Part shown: positions 47,953-55,950 of the stretch, in pieces
How positions within the stretch are numbered: position 1 is the first letter of the stretch
How the letters are laid out: the number at the start of each line of letters is the position of its first letter
Assembly (NCBI GenBank): GCA_947488275.1
Contig: CANKZX010000005.1
Span: forward strand, 1-56,718
Direction: 5' to 3'
Origin: Alphaproteobacteria bacterium
GTDB taxonomy: Bacteria; Pseudomonadota; Alphaproteobacteria; Paracaedibacterales; CAIOTO01
Length of the DNA stretch: 56,718 nt
Made by a program: the position numbers and the translations under genes
Notes under the pieces: generated by a model
Seen by the model: only the letters and a program-made list of their open reading frames with translations
What the model was told of the DNA's origin: nothing
Database searches by the model: none

Positions 47953-48219
47953 TTATGATACGTATGTAATAAGTTGGTATGTATAGAAGTACCTATTTTA
48001 ATCGAAAAGGTCAATCACCTAGGATTAAATCCCTCATTAACTGCTCATGTAAGGAGGCTTATTTAGTGTGCTCCTTCTATTCATTCGGTTAATTCTTGAA
48101 TCTATTACCTAAAATCGCTTATAAACATATGTAATGCATGATCGTACGTTTTTTATGGTGCGTGTGGGCAAAATACAAAGAAAATTTATATCTTTGATAC
48201 ATTTGTATAGGGAAAAATT
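47953..48219. other. Divergent intergenic region upstream of rimM and the glycosyltransferase
   Basis: 267 bp without a gene. AAGGAG near 48051 can pair with CTCCTT near 48070 to form a hairpin that hides a Shine-Dalgarno-like sequence, though no frame follows it. No tRNA or known riboswitch is recognised. Confidence 0.35.
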
Positions 48220-49155
48220 ATGATACCACATTTATCTGTTGTTGTGCCTGTCTATAATGAAGAAGCCAATATTCCTCATCTTGTTGATCGTCTCATGAAA
48301 AGTCTTAATGTACTTCATACATCATTTGAAGTTATTTTTACCAATGATGGGAGTAATGATCAAAGCTTATCTTTATTGCGTGAAGCAAGTGCTGCGTATC
48401 CATCGAAAATTCGTATTATTGATTTTAAGGGGAATTTTGGTCAGCATATGGCGATTATCGCCGCTTTTTCTGCCGCACGTGGTGACATTATTGTGACACT
48501 GGATGCTGATTTACAAAATCCACCAGAAGAAATTCATAAACTTATTACTAAAATGAATGAAGGTTATGATTACGTGGGGAGTTATCGTGATAAACGGCAG
48601 GATTCATTTTTTAGAACGCATGTTTCGCGTATGGTTAATTGGATGCGTGAGAAAATTACAGATATTCAAATGCGTGATCAGGGGTGTATGCTGCGTGCTT
48701 ATCACCGATCGATTATTGATAAAATTGTTGAAGGAAAAGAACATTCAACATTTATCCCAGCGCTTGCCTATAAGTTGTCACGAAATCCAACTGAAATTGA
48801 AGTGCATCACGCTGAACGTGCCGCAGGTGAATCAAAATATAATCTATATAAACTAGTACGCTTGAATTTTGATTTGATAACAAGTTTTTCAATTGCCCCT
48901 TTGCAACTGTTTACCATGTTTGGTTTATTAACATCGTTTTTAAGTGGCTTTCTTGTTTGCTATCTTTTGGTTCGTCGCATTTTTATTGGACCAGAGGCAG
49001 AAGGACTCTTTACCCTTTTTGCTATTGCTTTTTTCCTGATTAGTGTTGTGATTGTCGGTATTGGACTTATTGGTGAATATTTAGGTAGGCTTGCCCTTAA
49101 TTTAAGCCCACGTCCGCGGTATGAAATTCGAACCCTTTACGAAGATGAAAAATAG
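48220..49155 (+). CDS. ArnC-like undecaprenyl-phosphate glycosyltransferase
   Basis: 311 aa. GT-A fold family 2 glycosyltransferase: VVVPVYNEEANI, FTNDGSNDQS, the DxD-type LDADLQNPPEE, GCMLRAYHRSI and HHAERAAGESKYNLYKLVRL. Two C-terminal membrane segments follow (about 231-251 and 268-288). The motif order and the RQDSFFR and GESKY words match ArnC, which moves formylated 4-amino-arabinose onto undecaprenyl phosphate. The formyltransferase 15 bp downstream supports that. The other Arn enzymes are not in the window. Confidence 0.82.
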   Translation: MIPHLSVVVPVYNEEANIPHLVDRLMKSLNVLHTSFEVIFTNDGSNDQSLSLLREASAAYPSKIRIIDFKGNFGQHMAIIAAFSAARGDIIVTLDADLQNPPEEIHKLITKMNEGYDYVGSYRDKRQDSFFRTHVSRMVNWMREKITDIQMRDQGCMLRAYHRSIIDKIVEGKEHSTFIPALAYKLSRNPTEIEVHHAERAAGESKYNLYKLVRLNFDLITSFSIAPLQLFTMFGLLTSFLSGFLVCYLLVRRIFIGPEAEGLFTLFAIAFFLISVVIVGIGLIGEYLGRLALNLSPRPRYEIRTLYEDEK

Positions 49156-49170
49156 AGTAAGGATGTCCTT

Positions 49171-50076
49171 ATGAAATGCCTTGTTTTTGCCTATAGTCAA
49201 TTGGGGCATGATTGTCTTCGTTATCTTGTTGAACACACATCGTATACAGTTACAGCGGTTGTAACGCATGATGATCATCCGACTGAATATATATGGTTTG
49301 ATTCCGTAAAAAATTATGCAAAGGCGCATCATGTTCCTGTGTTTACCCCCCTAACATTGAATGATCCTGTGATTCAAGCCCAGCTTGCGGTGATTGATGC
49401 GGATGTTATTTTATCGTTTTACTATCGTCATATGATTCCTGAATCTGTTTTGGCAATGCAACGCCTTGGTGCCTACAATATGCATGGGTCTTTATTGCCT
49501 AAATATAGAGGGCGATGCCCCGTTAATTGGGCAATCATTCATGGTGAATCAGAAACGGGTGTTACGTTACATCATATGGTAAAGGCAGCTGATGCTGGTG
49601 ATATTGTTGATCAGGCATCGACGGTTATTATGGCGAATGATACGGCAGGCACTGTTACCAAACGGTTGAACGCCCTTGCTGTTGATGTGTTGGCACGAAA
49701 TATTGATTTGATAGCAGAAAAAAAAGCACCGCGTTATTGTCAGAAAGCAGATGAGGCGACGTACTTTGGTGGAAGAAAACCAGTCGATGGAGCGATTGAT
49801 TGGTCGTGGTCAGCACAGCAGATTCATAATCTTATACGTGCGCTTCAACCATCTCCGCAATATCCATCCGCATTTGGGGTCTTGAATGATACGTTTTATA
49901 CATTCTGGAAAAGTGAGCGTGTCGATTGCGAATGTGTGGATGACATATTGACGAATGAACAACTGCCAGAGGCAATGCCTGGTGTTCTTATTAAAGCGCG
50001 AGAGCCAGGTGTTTTTTATGTGTCATGCGGCGAGAATGGGCAAGAAATAATTGTTGTGTATGCCATTTCCACATAA
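49171..50076 (+). CDS. Stand-alone ArnA-type formyltransferase
   Basis: 301 aa, corresponding only to the N-terminal formyltransferase half of E. coli ArnA (about 660 aa). Motifs: FSFYYRH-like LSFYYRHMIP, NMHGSLLPKYRGRCPVNWAIIHGE (HxSLLPKYRG active-site region), GVTLHHMVKAADAGDIV. A 10-formyl-THF-dependent N-formylation of a 4-amino sugar nucleotide is expected. The decarboxylase half must be encoded elsewhere or be absent. It is translationally close to the ArnC-like gene, so both probably modify a surface sugar such as lipid A aminoarabinose. Confidence 0.82.
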   Translation: MKCLVFAYSQLGHDCLRYLVEHTSYTVTAVVTHDDHPTEYIWFDSVKNYAKAHHVPVFTPLTLNDPVIQAQLAVIDADVILSFYYRHMIPESVLAMQRLGAYNMHGSLLPKYRGRCPVNWAIIHGESETGVTLHHMVKAADAGDIVDQASTVIMANDTAGTVTKRLNALAVDVLARNIDLIAEKKAPRYCQKADEATYFGGRKPVDGAIDWSWSAQQIHNLIRALQPSPQYPSAFGVLNDTFYTFWKSERVDCECVDDILTNEQLPEAMPGVLIKAREPGVFYVSCGENGQEIIVVYAIST

Positions 50077-50101
50077 TTGGACGCATTTATTCTTTATTCA
50101 T

Positions 50102-51004
50102 TTATCCCACTAATGCACGAATACGCTTTTTTAATGCATCCGTTTGTGATGAATCTGTAAAGGGGCCAACGTGAACACGCCACGTATTTTTACCATTCTT
50201 TAATTTTTCTGAAATAATTTCAGAAGGTAATTCATTTTTTAATTTCTTGGCAAAGGCAATTGCTTGTGTTTTATCGGTAAAAGATTGTTTTAATTTAATA
50301 ACATAAGGCTTTGCTGTTGACGTGGATTGCGAATTTGTTTTAAGAAGCTTTCCACCTTTAACAGTTGATATTTGTTTTGGTATTTTTGTAATCGCTGGTT
50401 TCGAATCATAGCTTGGACTGTTTGCTTCCAGTGGGCGTCCATGTATTTCTTGTTCGTATATCTGGAGCCACGTACGTTTCAATCGATCTTTACTTTGACG
50501 ATGTCCATTTTTAGCGAGATAATCCGCCAACGCTTTACTTTCTGGAACAAGTGATTGAACACGAACACGCACGGTTCCTTTTGTGTACGACCCCAGGCGT
50601 TTTGCCGCTTCCATTGATAAATCAATGATTCGACCTTGGTACACAAAAGGCCCACGGTCATCGACAAGAACCGTAATGGTTTTTCCATTTTCTAAATTTG
50701 TTACTTTAACAATGGTTGGTAGGGGAAGTGTTTTGTGCGCTGCTGTCATGGTATGCTGGTTGAATTTTTCACCAAGGGGTTTTGGCTTGCCATGAAAACC
50801 AGGACCATACCACGAGGCAAGTCCTTCTTCGTCATATTCATAATGCGTTTGCGGGTAGTGCATTGATCCACGTACATAATAGGGTTTGCAGCTACCACAA
50901 AGCCCTGTAACCTTTGTCTTATTTGAATCGCCTGCGCAACCAATTAGTACTAAAGTAGAAGATAATAAAATAAAAAAACGATACCACATAATAATCTTTT
51001 TCAA
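50102..51004 (-). CDS. rlpA: RlpA-like septal ring lipoprotein with SPOR domain
   Basis: 300 aa. Lipoprotein signal peptide with lipobox LIGC (Cys at about residue 23). The double-psi beta-barrel RlpA domain (about 58-150) shows GLASWYGPGFHGKPKPLGEKFN, MTAAHKTLPLPTIVKVTNLENGKTITVLVDDRGPF and IDLSMEAAKRLG. A C-terminal SPOR domain (about 230-298, YVIKLKQSFTDKTQAIAFAKKL) binds denuded septal glycans. RlpA proteins act as lytic transglycosylases or septal factors. Confidence 0.92.
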   Translation of the reverse strand: MKKIIMWYRFFILLSSTLVLIGCAGDSNKTKVTGLCGSCKPYYVRGSMHYPQTHYEYDEEGLASWYGPGFHGKPKPLGEKFNQHTMTAAHKTLPLPTIVKVTNLENGKTITVLVDDRGPFVYQGRIIDLSMEAAKRLGSYTKGTVRVRVQSLVPESKALADYLAKNGHRQSKDRLKRTWLQIYEQEIHGRPLEANSPSYDSKPAITKIPKQISTVKGGKLLKTNSQSTSTAKPYVIKLKQSFTDKTQAIAFAKKLKNELPSEIISEKLKNGKNTWRVHVGPFTDSSQTDALKKRIRALVG

Positions 51005-51277
51005 ATAACAAGTTACAGGTCAAGTCACAGATAACGTAAAAACATATTGTCAGATCCTAACAAAAAATTAACATTTTGCCAATTGAAATGTAGAAATAAA
51101 ATCAATAATTACAATTCATTCTGTAAATGTCTTCTATATTTGTTATATTTGACTTTTTTGTTTTATGAATTTACGACTTTAAAAAAAGCGTTAATTCTGA
51201 ATCAGAAAATCTTTTTCTTGACTTTCATTCAAAACAAGCGTTTTTTTGAAGGGAATATCCCTTTTATGAGGTCTTGT

Positions 51278-52549
51278 ATGTTTGATTTGAATCGTTGGCT
51301 TGTTGCTGTCTCATTTTTATCCTTTTTGTCGGTTGATTATGTGTATGCTAAGAAGGTGCATCATAAAAAACATAGCCATAAGGTTGAGGAAAAAGAAACC
51401 AAGAAGACAGATAAAAAGCTGGATGAAAAATTGGGAGAGAACCCTTCTTCAAAGCCAACGACACCTTTTATAGGCATGCCGATTGATATTGATGTTGATG
51501 CACGTGAAGTTTATTTGATCGACAGCGAAACAGGTGCCGTTCTATTGGAAAAAGATGCAACACAGCCTATGCACCCGTCATCGATGACAAAAATTATGAC
51601 TGCTTATCTTGTGATTCAAAAGATAAAAGAAGGTGTGATTAAACCTGATACGATTTTGACCGTCAGTAAAAATGGATGGCGTGTTGAAGGGTCATCGATG
51701 TTTTTAAATTTAAATGATCAAGTGAGTGTGGCTGACTTATTAAAAGGACTCATTATTCAATCAGGTAATGATGCCAGTGTTACGTTGGCTGAAAATATTT
51801 CAGGCTCTGAGGCGGCTTTTGCTAAGGAAATGACACGTGTTGCCCATGAAATGGGCGCGACCCAAACGCATTTTGTGAATACTAGCGGACTTCCCGTGCC
51901 AGAGCATTTAACAACCGCTAAAGATCTTGCAACGATTTCACAACGCGTAATAAAAGATCATTCTGATTATTACCCAATTTATAGCGAAAAAGAATTTTCG
52001 TATGGCAAAATTAAACAAGGGAATCGAAATCCATTGTTGTATAAAAATATTGGATGTGATGGGATTAAAACAGGGAGTTCAAGCGTTGCAGGTTATGGTA
52101 TGGTTGCGTCATGCCTTCAAGATGGTAGACGTTTGATATTGGTTATAAACGGACTGAAAAGCATGCAGGCGCGTGCGAATGAGGCGACTAAATTAATCAC
52201 ATGGGGTTTTCGTAGCTTTGTGAATAAAGAAATAGCAACGCAAGGTAAAGTTATTGGCGATATTCCCGTGACGTATGGCGAGCATGATTTTGTAACGGCG
52301 GTTGTGTCTGCAAAGCGCGTTATTACTATTCCAAAAGCATTTGAGAGTACCCTTAAGACATCAATTGAAGCTTTTCCAACCGTAGAAGCACCCGTTGCTG
52401 CAGGCACTGTTCTTGGAAAGATGACCATTACAAGCACGGCACTGAATGAGCCTATTGTTATTGATTTAGTTGCTAAAGCGCCTGTTGAACGTGCAGGGCT
52501 TTTAAAGTATCTTGGACAGTTATTGGCGTCCCCTTTTAAGAAGAAATAA
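51278..52549 (+). CDS. dacA: D-alanyl-D-alanine carboxypeptidase (PBP5/6 type)
   Basis: 423 aa from the ATG at 51278, which has GAGG 6 bp upstream and opens a signal peptide (MFDLNRWLVAVSFLSFLSVDYVYA). The frame is open further upstream to 51047, but that part is low-complexity and unlikely to be coding. Active-site motifs: SMTK (S102-K105), SGN (162-164) and KTG (264-266). A C-terminal PBP5 beta-domain and an amphipathic end follow. A Lys/His-rich linker at 25-60 precedes the catalytic domain and is unusual. It trims pentapeptide side chains in the periplasm. Confidence 0.9.
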   Translation: MFDLNRWLVAVSFLSFLSVDYVYAKKVHHKKHSHKVEEKETKKTDKKLDEKLGENPSSKPTTPFIGMPIDIDVDAREVYLIDSETGAVLLEKDATQPMHPSSMTKIMTAYLVIQKIKEGVIKPDTILTVSKNGWRVEGSSMFLNLNDQVSVADLLKGLIIQSGNDASVTLAENISGSEAAFAKEMTRVAHEMGATQTHFVNTSGLPVPEHLTTAKDLATISQRVIKDHSDYYPIYSEKEFSYGKIKQGNRNPLLYKNIGCDGIKTGSSSVAGYGMVASCLQDGRRLILVINGLKSMQARANEATKLITWGFRSFVNKEIATQGKVIGDIPVTYGEHDFVTAVVSAKRVITIPKAFESTLKTSIEAFPTVEAPVAAGTVLGKMTITSTALNEPIVIDLVAKAPVERAGLLKYLGQLLASPFKKK

Positions 52550-52555
52550 GCCGCA

Positions 52556-53227
52556 ATGCGTAATGGATGTTTTTGGAATAATACCTGTTATTTTAATCAA
52601 GTATTGTTTGTTATATTAGGTGCTTCTTTGCTAACAGCAGAGGAGGGGGGTGTTACCCCTGAGGCGACACATGAGACGCCTGCATTTATTCAGAAAGTCA
52701 CGTCAGATGATTTGCTTAAAATAAAAGAATTTTGGAATGGATTGTTTGCTATTAAAGCCTCTATTATTCAAATGAATCCAGATGGTACACGTCTGACGGG
52801 CACGTTGTGGCTTAAAAAAGCGAAAAGTGGCGATGAACGCCTAAGACTTGATTATCAAGATGATTACAAACAGCGGCTTATTATAAAAGATAATGAGTTG
52901 TTTATTGTTGATTTAGAAGAGAAAACAACGGCACCTTATCCGCTATCGATGACGCCTGCACAGTTATTACTTAAACGCCCTTTAAATTTTGATCACGATG
53001 TTAAGATCATTGATTCAGCGCGGCAAGGGGATGATGCGCACATTATATTGGTGCACCCCAGTGATGAAAATGCAGGGCGTCTTGTTCTTTTTTTTAACTT
53101 AAAAGGCGGTGTTCGTCTTTTGCGATGGAAAGTTATTGACGCACAAGGTAACATCACAGAGGTTGAATTGGATCAGAAAACACTTCAGCTGAATGATTTT
53201 AACCTTGTGCCAGAATCACTTTTTTAA
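52556..53227 (+). CDS. lolA: LolA-like outer-membrane lipoprotein carrier
   Basis: 223 aa, 6 bp after dacA. The N-terminal signal is less clear (about 12-28, NQVLFVILGASLLTA). The mature region has the half-barrel LolA pattern: FAIKASIIQMNPDGTRLTGTLWLKKA, LRLDYQDDYKQRLIIKDNELFIVDLEEKT and TPAQLLLKRPLNF. It would ferry lipoproteins from LolCDE to the outer membrane. Alphaproteobacterial LolA proteins are divergent, so the call rests on this pattern and length. Confidence 0.8.
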   Translation: MRNGCFWNNTCYFNQVLFVILGASLLTAEEGGVTPEATHETPAFIQKVTSDDLLKIKEFWNGLFAIKASIIQMNPDGTRLTGTLWLKKAKSGDERLRLDYQDDYKQRLIIKDNELFIVDLEEKTTAPYPLSMTPAQLLLKRPLNFDHDVKIIDSARQGDDAHIILVHPSDENAGRLVLFFNLKGGVRLLRWKVIDAQGNITEVELDQKTLQLNDFNLVPESLF

Positions 53228-53252
53228 CGTTTTATCTTTTATGGAATTTAAC

Positions 53253-53738
53253 ATGTCAAAATCCACTTTTTCGTCGTTCTTTGAAGCGTTGTCGGCTACA
53301 GATTTGCTTGTCATCTATGTTGATGGTGCGTGTAGTGGCAATCCTGGTCCTGGTGGTTGGGGGGTTGTTTTTTCGGCAGGATCGCACGAAATAACTCATG
53401 CGGGTGGTGATGCTACAACGACAAATAATCGTATGGAATTGCAGGCAGCAATTGAAGCCTTGAAATTATTACCTGAATCAAGGCAGGCAACGCTCTATAC
53501 TGATAGCCAGTATGTGAAAAATGGGATCACGTTATGGATTGAGGGATGGAAAAAGCGCGGATGGCTTAATTCAGAAAAAAAACCTGTAAAAAATCAAGAT
53601 TTATGGCAAGAACTTGATGCCCTTAAGCATGCCCGAAGAATCGAATGGCAATGGGTTAAAGGGCATGATGGACATCCGTTAAATGAAAAAGCGGACACAC
53701 TCGCGCGTCATGCCATCATTGCGGAACGGATGCGTTGA
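53253..53738 (+). CDS. rnhA: Ribonuclease HI
   Basis: 161 aa from ATG 53253 (MSKSTFSSFF); ATG 53241 would add four residues. Earlier codons overlap lolA and are not needed. Catalytic acidic residues are seen in VDGACSGNPGPGGWG, TTNNRMELQAAIEAL and YTDSQYV, with the KGHDGHPLNEKADTLA signature near the end. It degrades the RNA strand of RNA-DNA hybrids. Length is normal. Confidence 0.95.
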   Translation: MSKSTFSSFFEALSATDLLVIYVDGACSGNPGPGGWGVVFSAGSHEITHAGGDATTTNNRMELQAAIEALKLLPESRQATLYTDSQYVKNGITLWIEGWKKRGWLNSEKKPVKNQDLWQELDALKHARRIEWQWVKGHDGHPLNEKADTLARHAIIAERMR

Positions 53739-53741
53739 ATT

Positions 53742-54956
53742 CTAACGTAGTCTGGTGGGTATAAATACTTCTTGAATACGCTCCAACGCCCAATCCAATT
53801 CATCTTTTGTAATGACAAGGGGTGGTGCTAAACGGATTGTGACTTTATGTGTTTGACGGGCAATAACCCCTTTATGCATAAGGGCTATACATAAATCGTG
53901 TGCTGCGATTTGATGCGGATCAATATCGATCCCAATCCAAAGACCACGTCCACGAATAGCTGTCACATAAGGAGATTGCATGGCGTGCAGACGTTCACGT
54001 AAATAGGCGCCAAGTTCAGCACTGCGTTCGGCAAGGTGTTCGTCAATTAATACATCCAATGCTTCCTTGCCGACGGCGGTAGCCAGTGGATTGCCACCAA
54101 AAGTAGAGCCATGACTGCCAGGGTCTAGAACATCGATGACAGCACGTTTGCCCGCAATCGCCGACACAGGCAAAAACCCACCACCAAGCGCCTTTCCCAA
54201 GATAACGATATCAGGTTTCACATCTTCATGATCACATGCCAACATGCGCCCCGTACGGCATAGCCCTGATTGAATTTCATCAACCACAAGCAAAATATCT
54301 TGTGCACAGCAAACCATTTCAACAGCTTTTAACCACCCCTCAGGGGGCATGATAATGCCTGCTTCACCTTGAATAGGTTCCGTTAGAACAGCGCACGTGT
54401 TTGGGGTAATCGCGGCTTTTAAGGCCTCAATATCACCAAAGGGCACAATTTTAAAGCCTGGTAGAAAAGGACCAAAATCTTTTTTATATGATTCATCCGA
54501 TGAAAAACTAATAATCCCCATTGTACGTCCATGAAAATTACCAGACATGACAATGATTTCAGCTTGGTTATTGGCAATCCCCTTGACTTGGTATCCATAG
54601 CGTCGTGCAACTTTTATTGCCGTCTCGACGGCTTCAGCACCTGAATTCATCATTAAGGCTTTGTCTTGCCTAACAACACGGCATAGTGTTTCTAGAAAAT
54701 CGGCCATTTTATTTTGATGCATCGCACGGGAACAAACAGATACACGCGCTGCTTGTTCTGTAAGTACCTTCAAAATACGCGGATGCACATAGCCATGACT
54801 AATAGCTGAATAAGCCGACAACATATCAAGATAGCGTTTACCTTCTACATCCCATAGCCAGACCCCTTCGCCGCGGCTGATGACCACTGGAATAGGATTG
54901 TAATTTTTGGCGTTTACGTGATCTTCACGGGCAATAAGTTCGGCATTTGTTGTCAT
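53742..54956 (-). CDS. rocD: Ornithine aminotransferase
   Basis: 404 aa. PLP-dependent class III aminotransferase. YNPIPVVISRGEGVWLWDVEGKRYLDMLSAYSAISHGYVHP is the OAT-type N-terminus; LVVDEIQSGLCRTGRM and the PLP lysine in VILGKALGGGFLPVSA are present. Moves the delta-amino group of ornithine to 2-oxoglutarate, giving glutamate semialdehyde, which cyclises to P5C. It lies 34 bp downstream of arginase on the same strand, which fixes the pathway. Confidence 0.93.
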   Translation of the reverse strand: MTTNAELIAREDHVNAKNYNPIPVVISRGEGVWLWDVEGKRYLDMLSAYSAISHGYVHPRILKVLTEQAARVSVCSRAMHQNKMADFLETLCRVVRQDKALMMNSGAEAVETAIKVARRYGYQVKGIANNQAEIIVMSGNFHGRTMGIISFSSDESYKKDFGPFLPGFKIVPFGDIEALKAAITPNTCAVLTEPIQGEAGIIMPPEGWLKAVEMVCCAQDILLVVDEIQSGLCRTGRMLACDHEDVKPDIVILGKALGGGFLPVSAIAGKRAVIDVLDPGSHGSTFGGNPLATAVGKEALDVLIDEHLAERSAELGAYLRERLHAMQSPYVTAIRGRGLWIGIDIDPHQIAAHDLCIALMHKGVIARQTHKVTIRLAPPLVITKDELDWALERIQEVFIPTRLR

Positions 54957-54990
54957 GTGATTGTCCTTTTAAAGAGGGAGGGTGTACGTG

Positions 54991-55872
54991 TTAAATAAGC
55001 GTTTCAATGAATTTTATAATCCAATGAAGTGTTTTGTCATCAATATCTTTATCGGGGTTAAATTCCATGAGTTCAAGCGCCACATAATGTGGGCTATCTT
55101 TGATTTCAGTTAGAAATGATACGATGTCGTTTGGGTTAAGTCCATTGGGTTCCGTTGTTCCTGTGCCAGGTGCGAATATAGGATCGAAGGCATCAATATC
55201 GATGCTAATCCCAAATTTTTCTGTACGAAGGTTTTGCATAACCGATTGCAGGATTGGTTTTAATTCTGTCCTCATGCATGTTTTTGTATCATAAATTGAA
55301 ACATTGTTTTTAGCGAGCAGTGATGCTTCACCTGCCTCAAAACTTCGAATGCCGAATTGGTATAAATGTTCGGCAGCCATGACAGGGCTATCTTTGCAGG
55401 CAAGATCTGTCCACGCCTTGATGCCCTGTCCCAATAAAGCTGCAACAGGCATGCCATGGGGCGATAAACTCGTCGTTGTTTCATAGGTGTGTGCATCCAT
55501 GTGTGCATCAAACCATAGCAGTGAAAAATCCGTGTTGTAGGCACGCTTGATGCCAGACCATGTTCCGATAGCAATGGAATGGTCACCACCAATGACAATT
55601 GGAAAATAGCCAAGACTGACGAGCGTTTCAATATGATGGCTAAGTTCTGTAACAACACGCGTCACATGAAATTGTCGAATGGCATGATCCTGAAGAGGTT
55701 TTGTGGCTGTTGATGGCAGGGGAACGGGTAAATGATAGGATGCATAAGTGTAAAATAAATCAGGATAATGCTGTTTAAGATGATGAATAACAACATGTGC
55801 GCCATTGGCTGTTCGTTGATCAGGTGCGCCCCATCCACTGGCAATTCCAATGATTGCAATCCTTTTCTTCAT
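54991..55872 (-). CDS. rocF: Arginase
   Basis: 293 aa from ATG 55872 (MKKRIAIIG), chosen because AAGGA lies 6-8 bp upstream; an ATG eight codons earlier lacks a site. Mn-binding motifs GGDHSIAIGT, DAHMDAH and SIDIDAFDP are intact. Hydrolyses arginine to ornithine and urea. With rocD beside it and proC at 35556, it feeds arginine carbon into glutamate semialdehyde and proline. No urease gene is in the window. Confidence 0.93.
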   Translation of the reverse strand: MKKRIAIIGIASGWGAPDQRTANGAHVVIHHLKQHYPDLFYTYASYHLPVPLPSTATKPLQDHAIRQFHVTRVVTELSHHIETLVSLGYFPIVIGGDHSIAIGTWSGIKRAYNTDFSLLWFDAHMDAHTYETTTSLSPHGMPVAALLGQGIKAWTDLACKDSPVMAAEHLYQFGIRSFEAGEASLLAKNNVSIYDTKTCMRTELKPILQSVMQNLRTEKFGISIDIDAFDPIFAPGTGTTEPNGLNPNDIVSFLTEIKDSPHYVALELMEFNPDKDIDDKTLHWIIKFIETLI

Positions 55873-55950
55873 AAATGTCCTTAGCGTAACAGTCAAACTT
55901 ATGCTAGATAGAATAGAGTAGCATATAAATTTAATGAGAAAAGAGAAATT

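Noticed and set aside
51047-51277. Upstream extension of the carboxypeptidase frame by 77 codons
   Set aside because: The translated stretch is low-complexity, has no ribosome site, and would place the signal peptide far from the N-terminus. The ATG at 51278 has a good GAGG site.
53193-53252. Upstream extension of the rnhA frame overlapping lolA
   Set aside because: The extra residues do not belong to RNase HI, and the ATG at 53253 gives the normal length.
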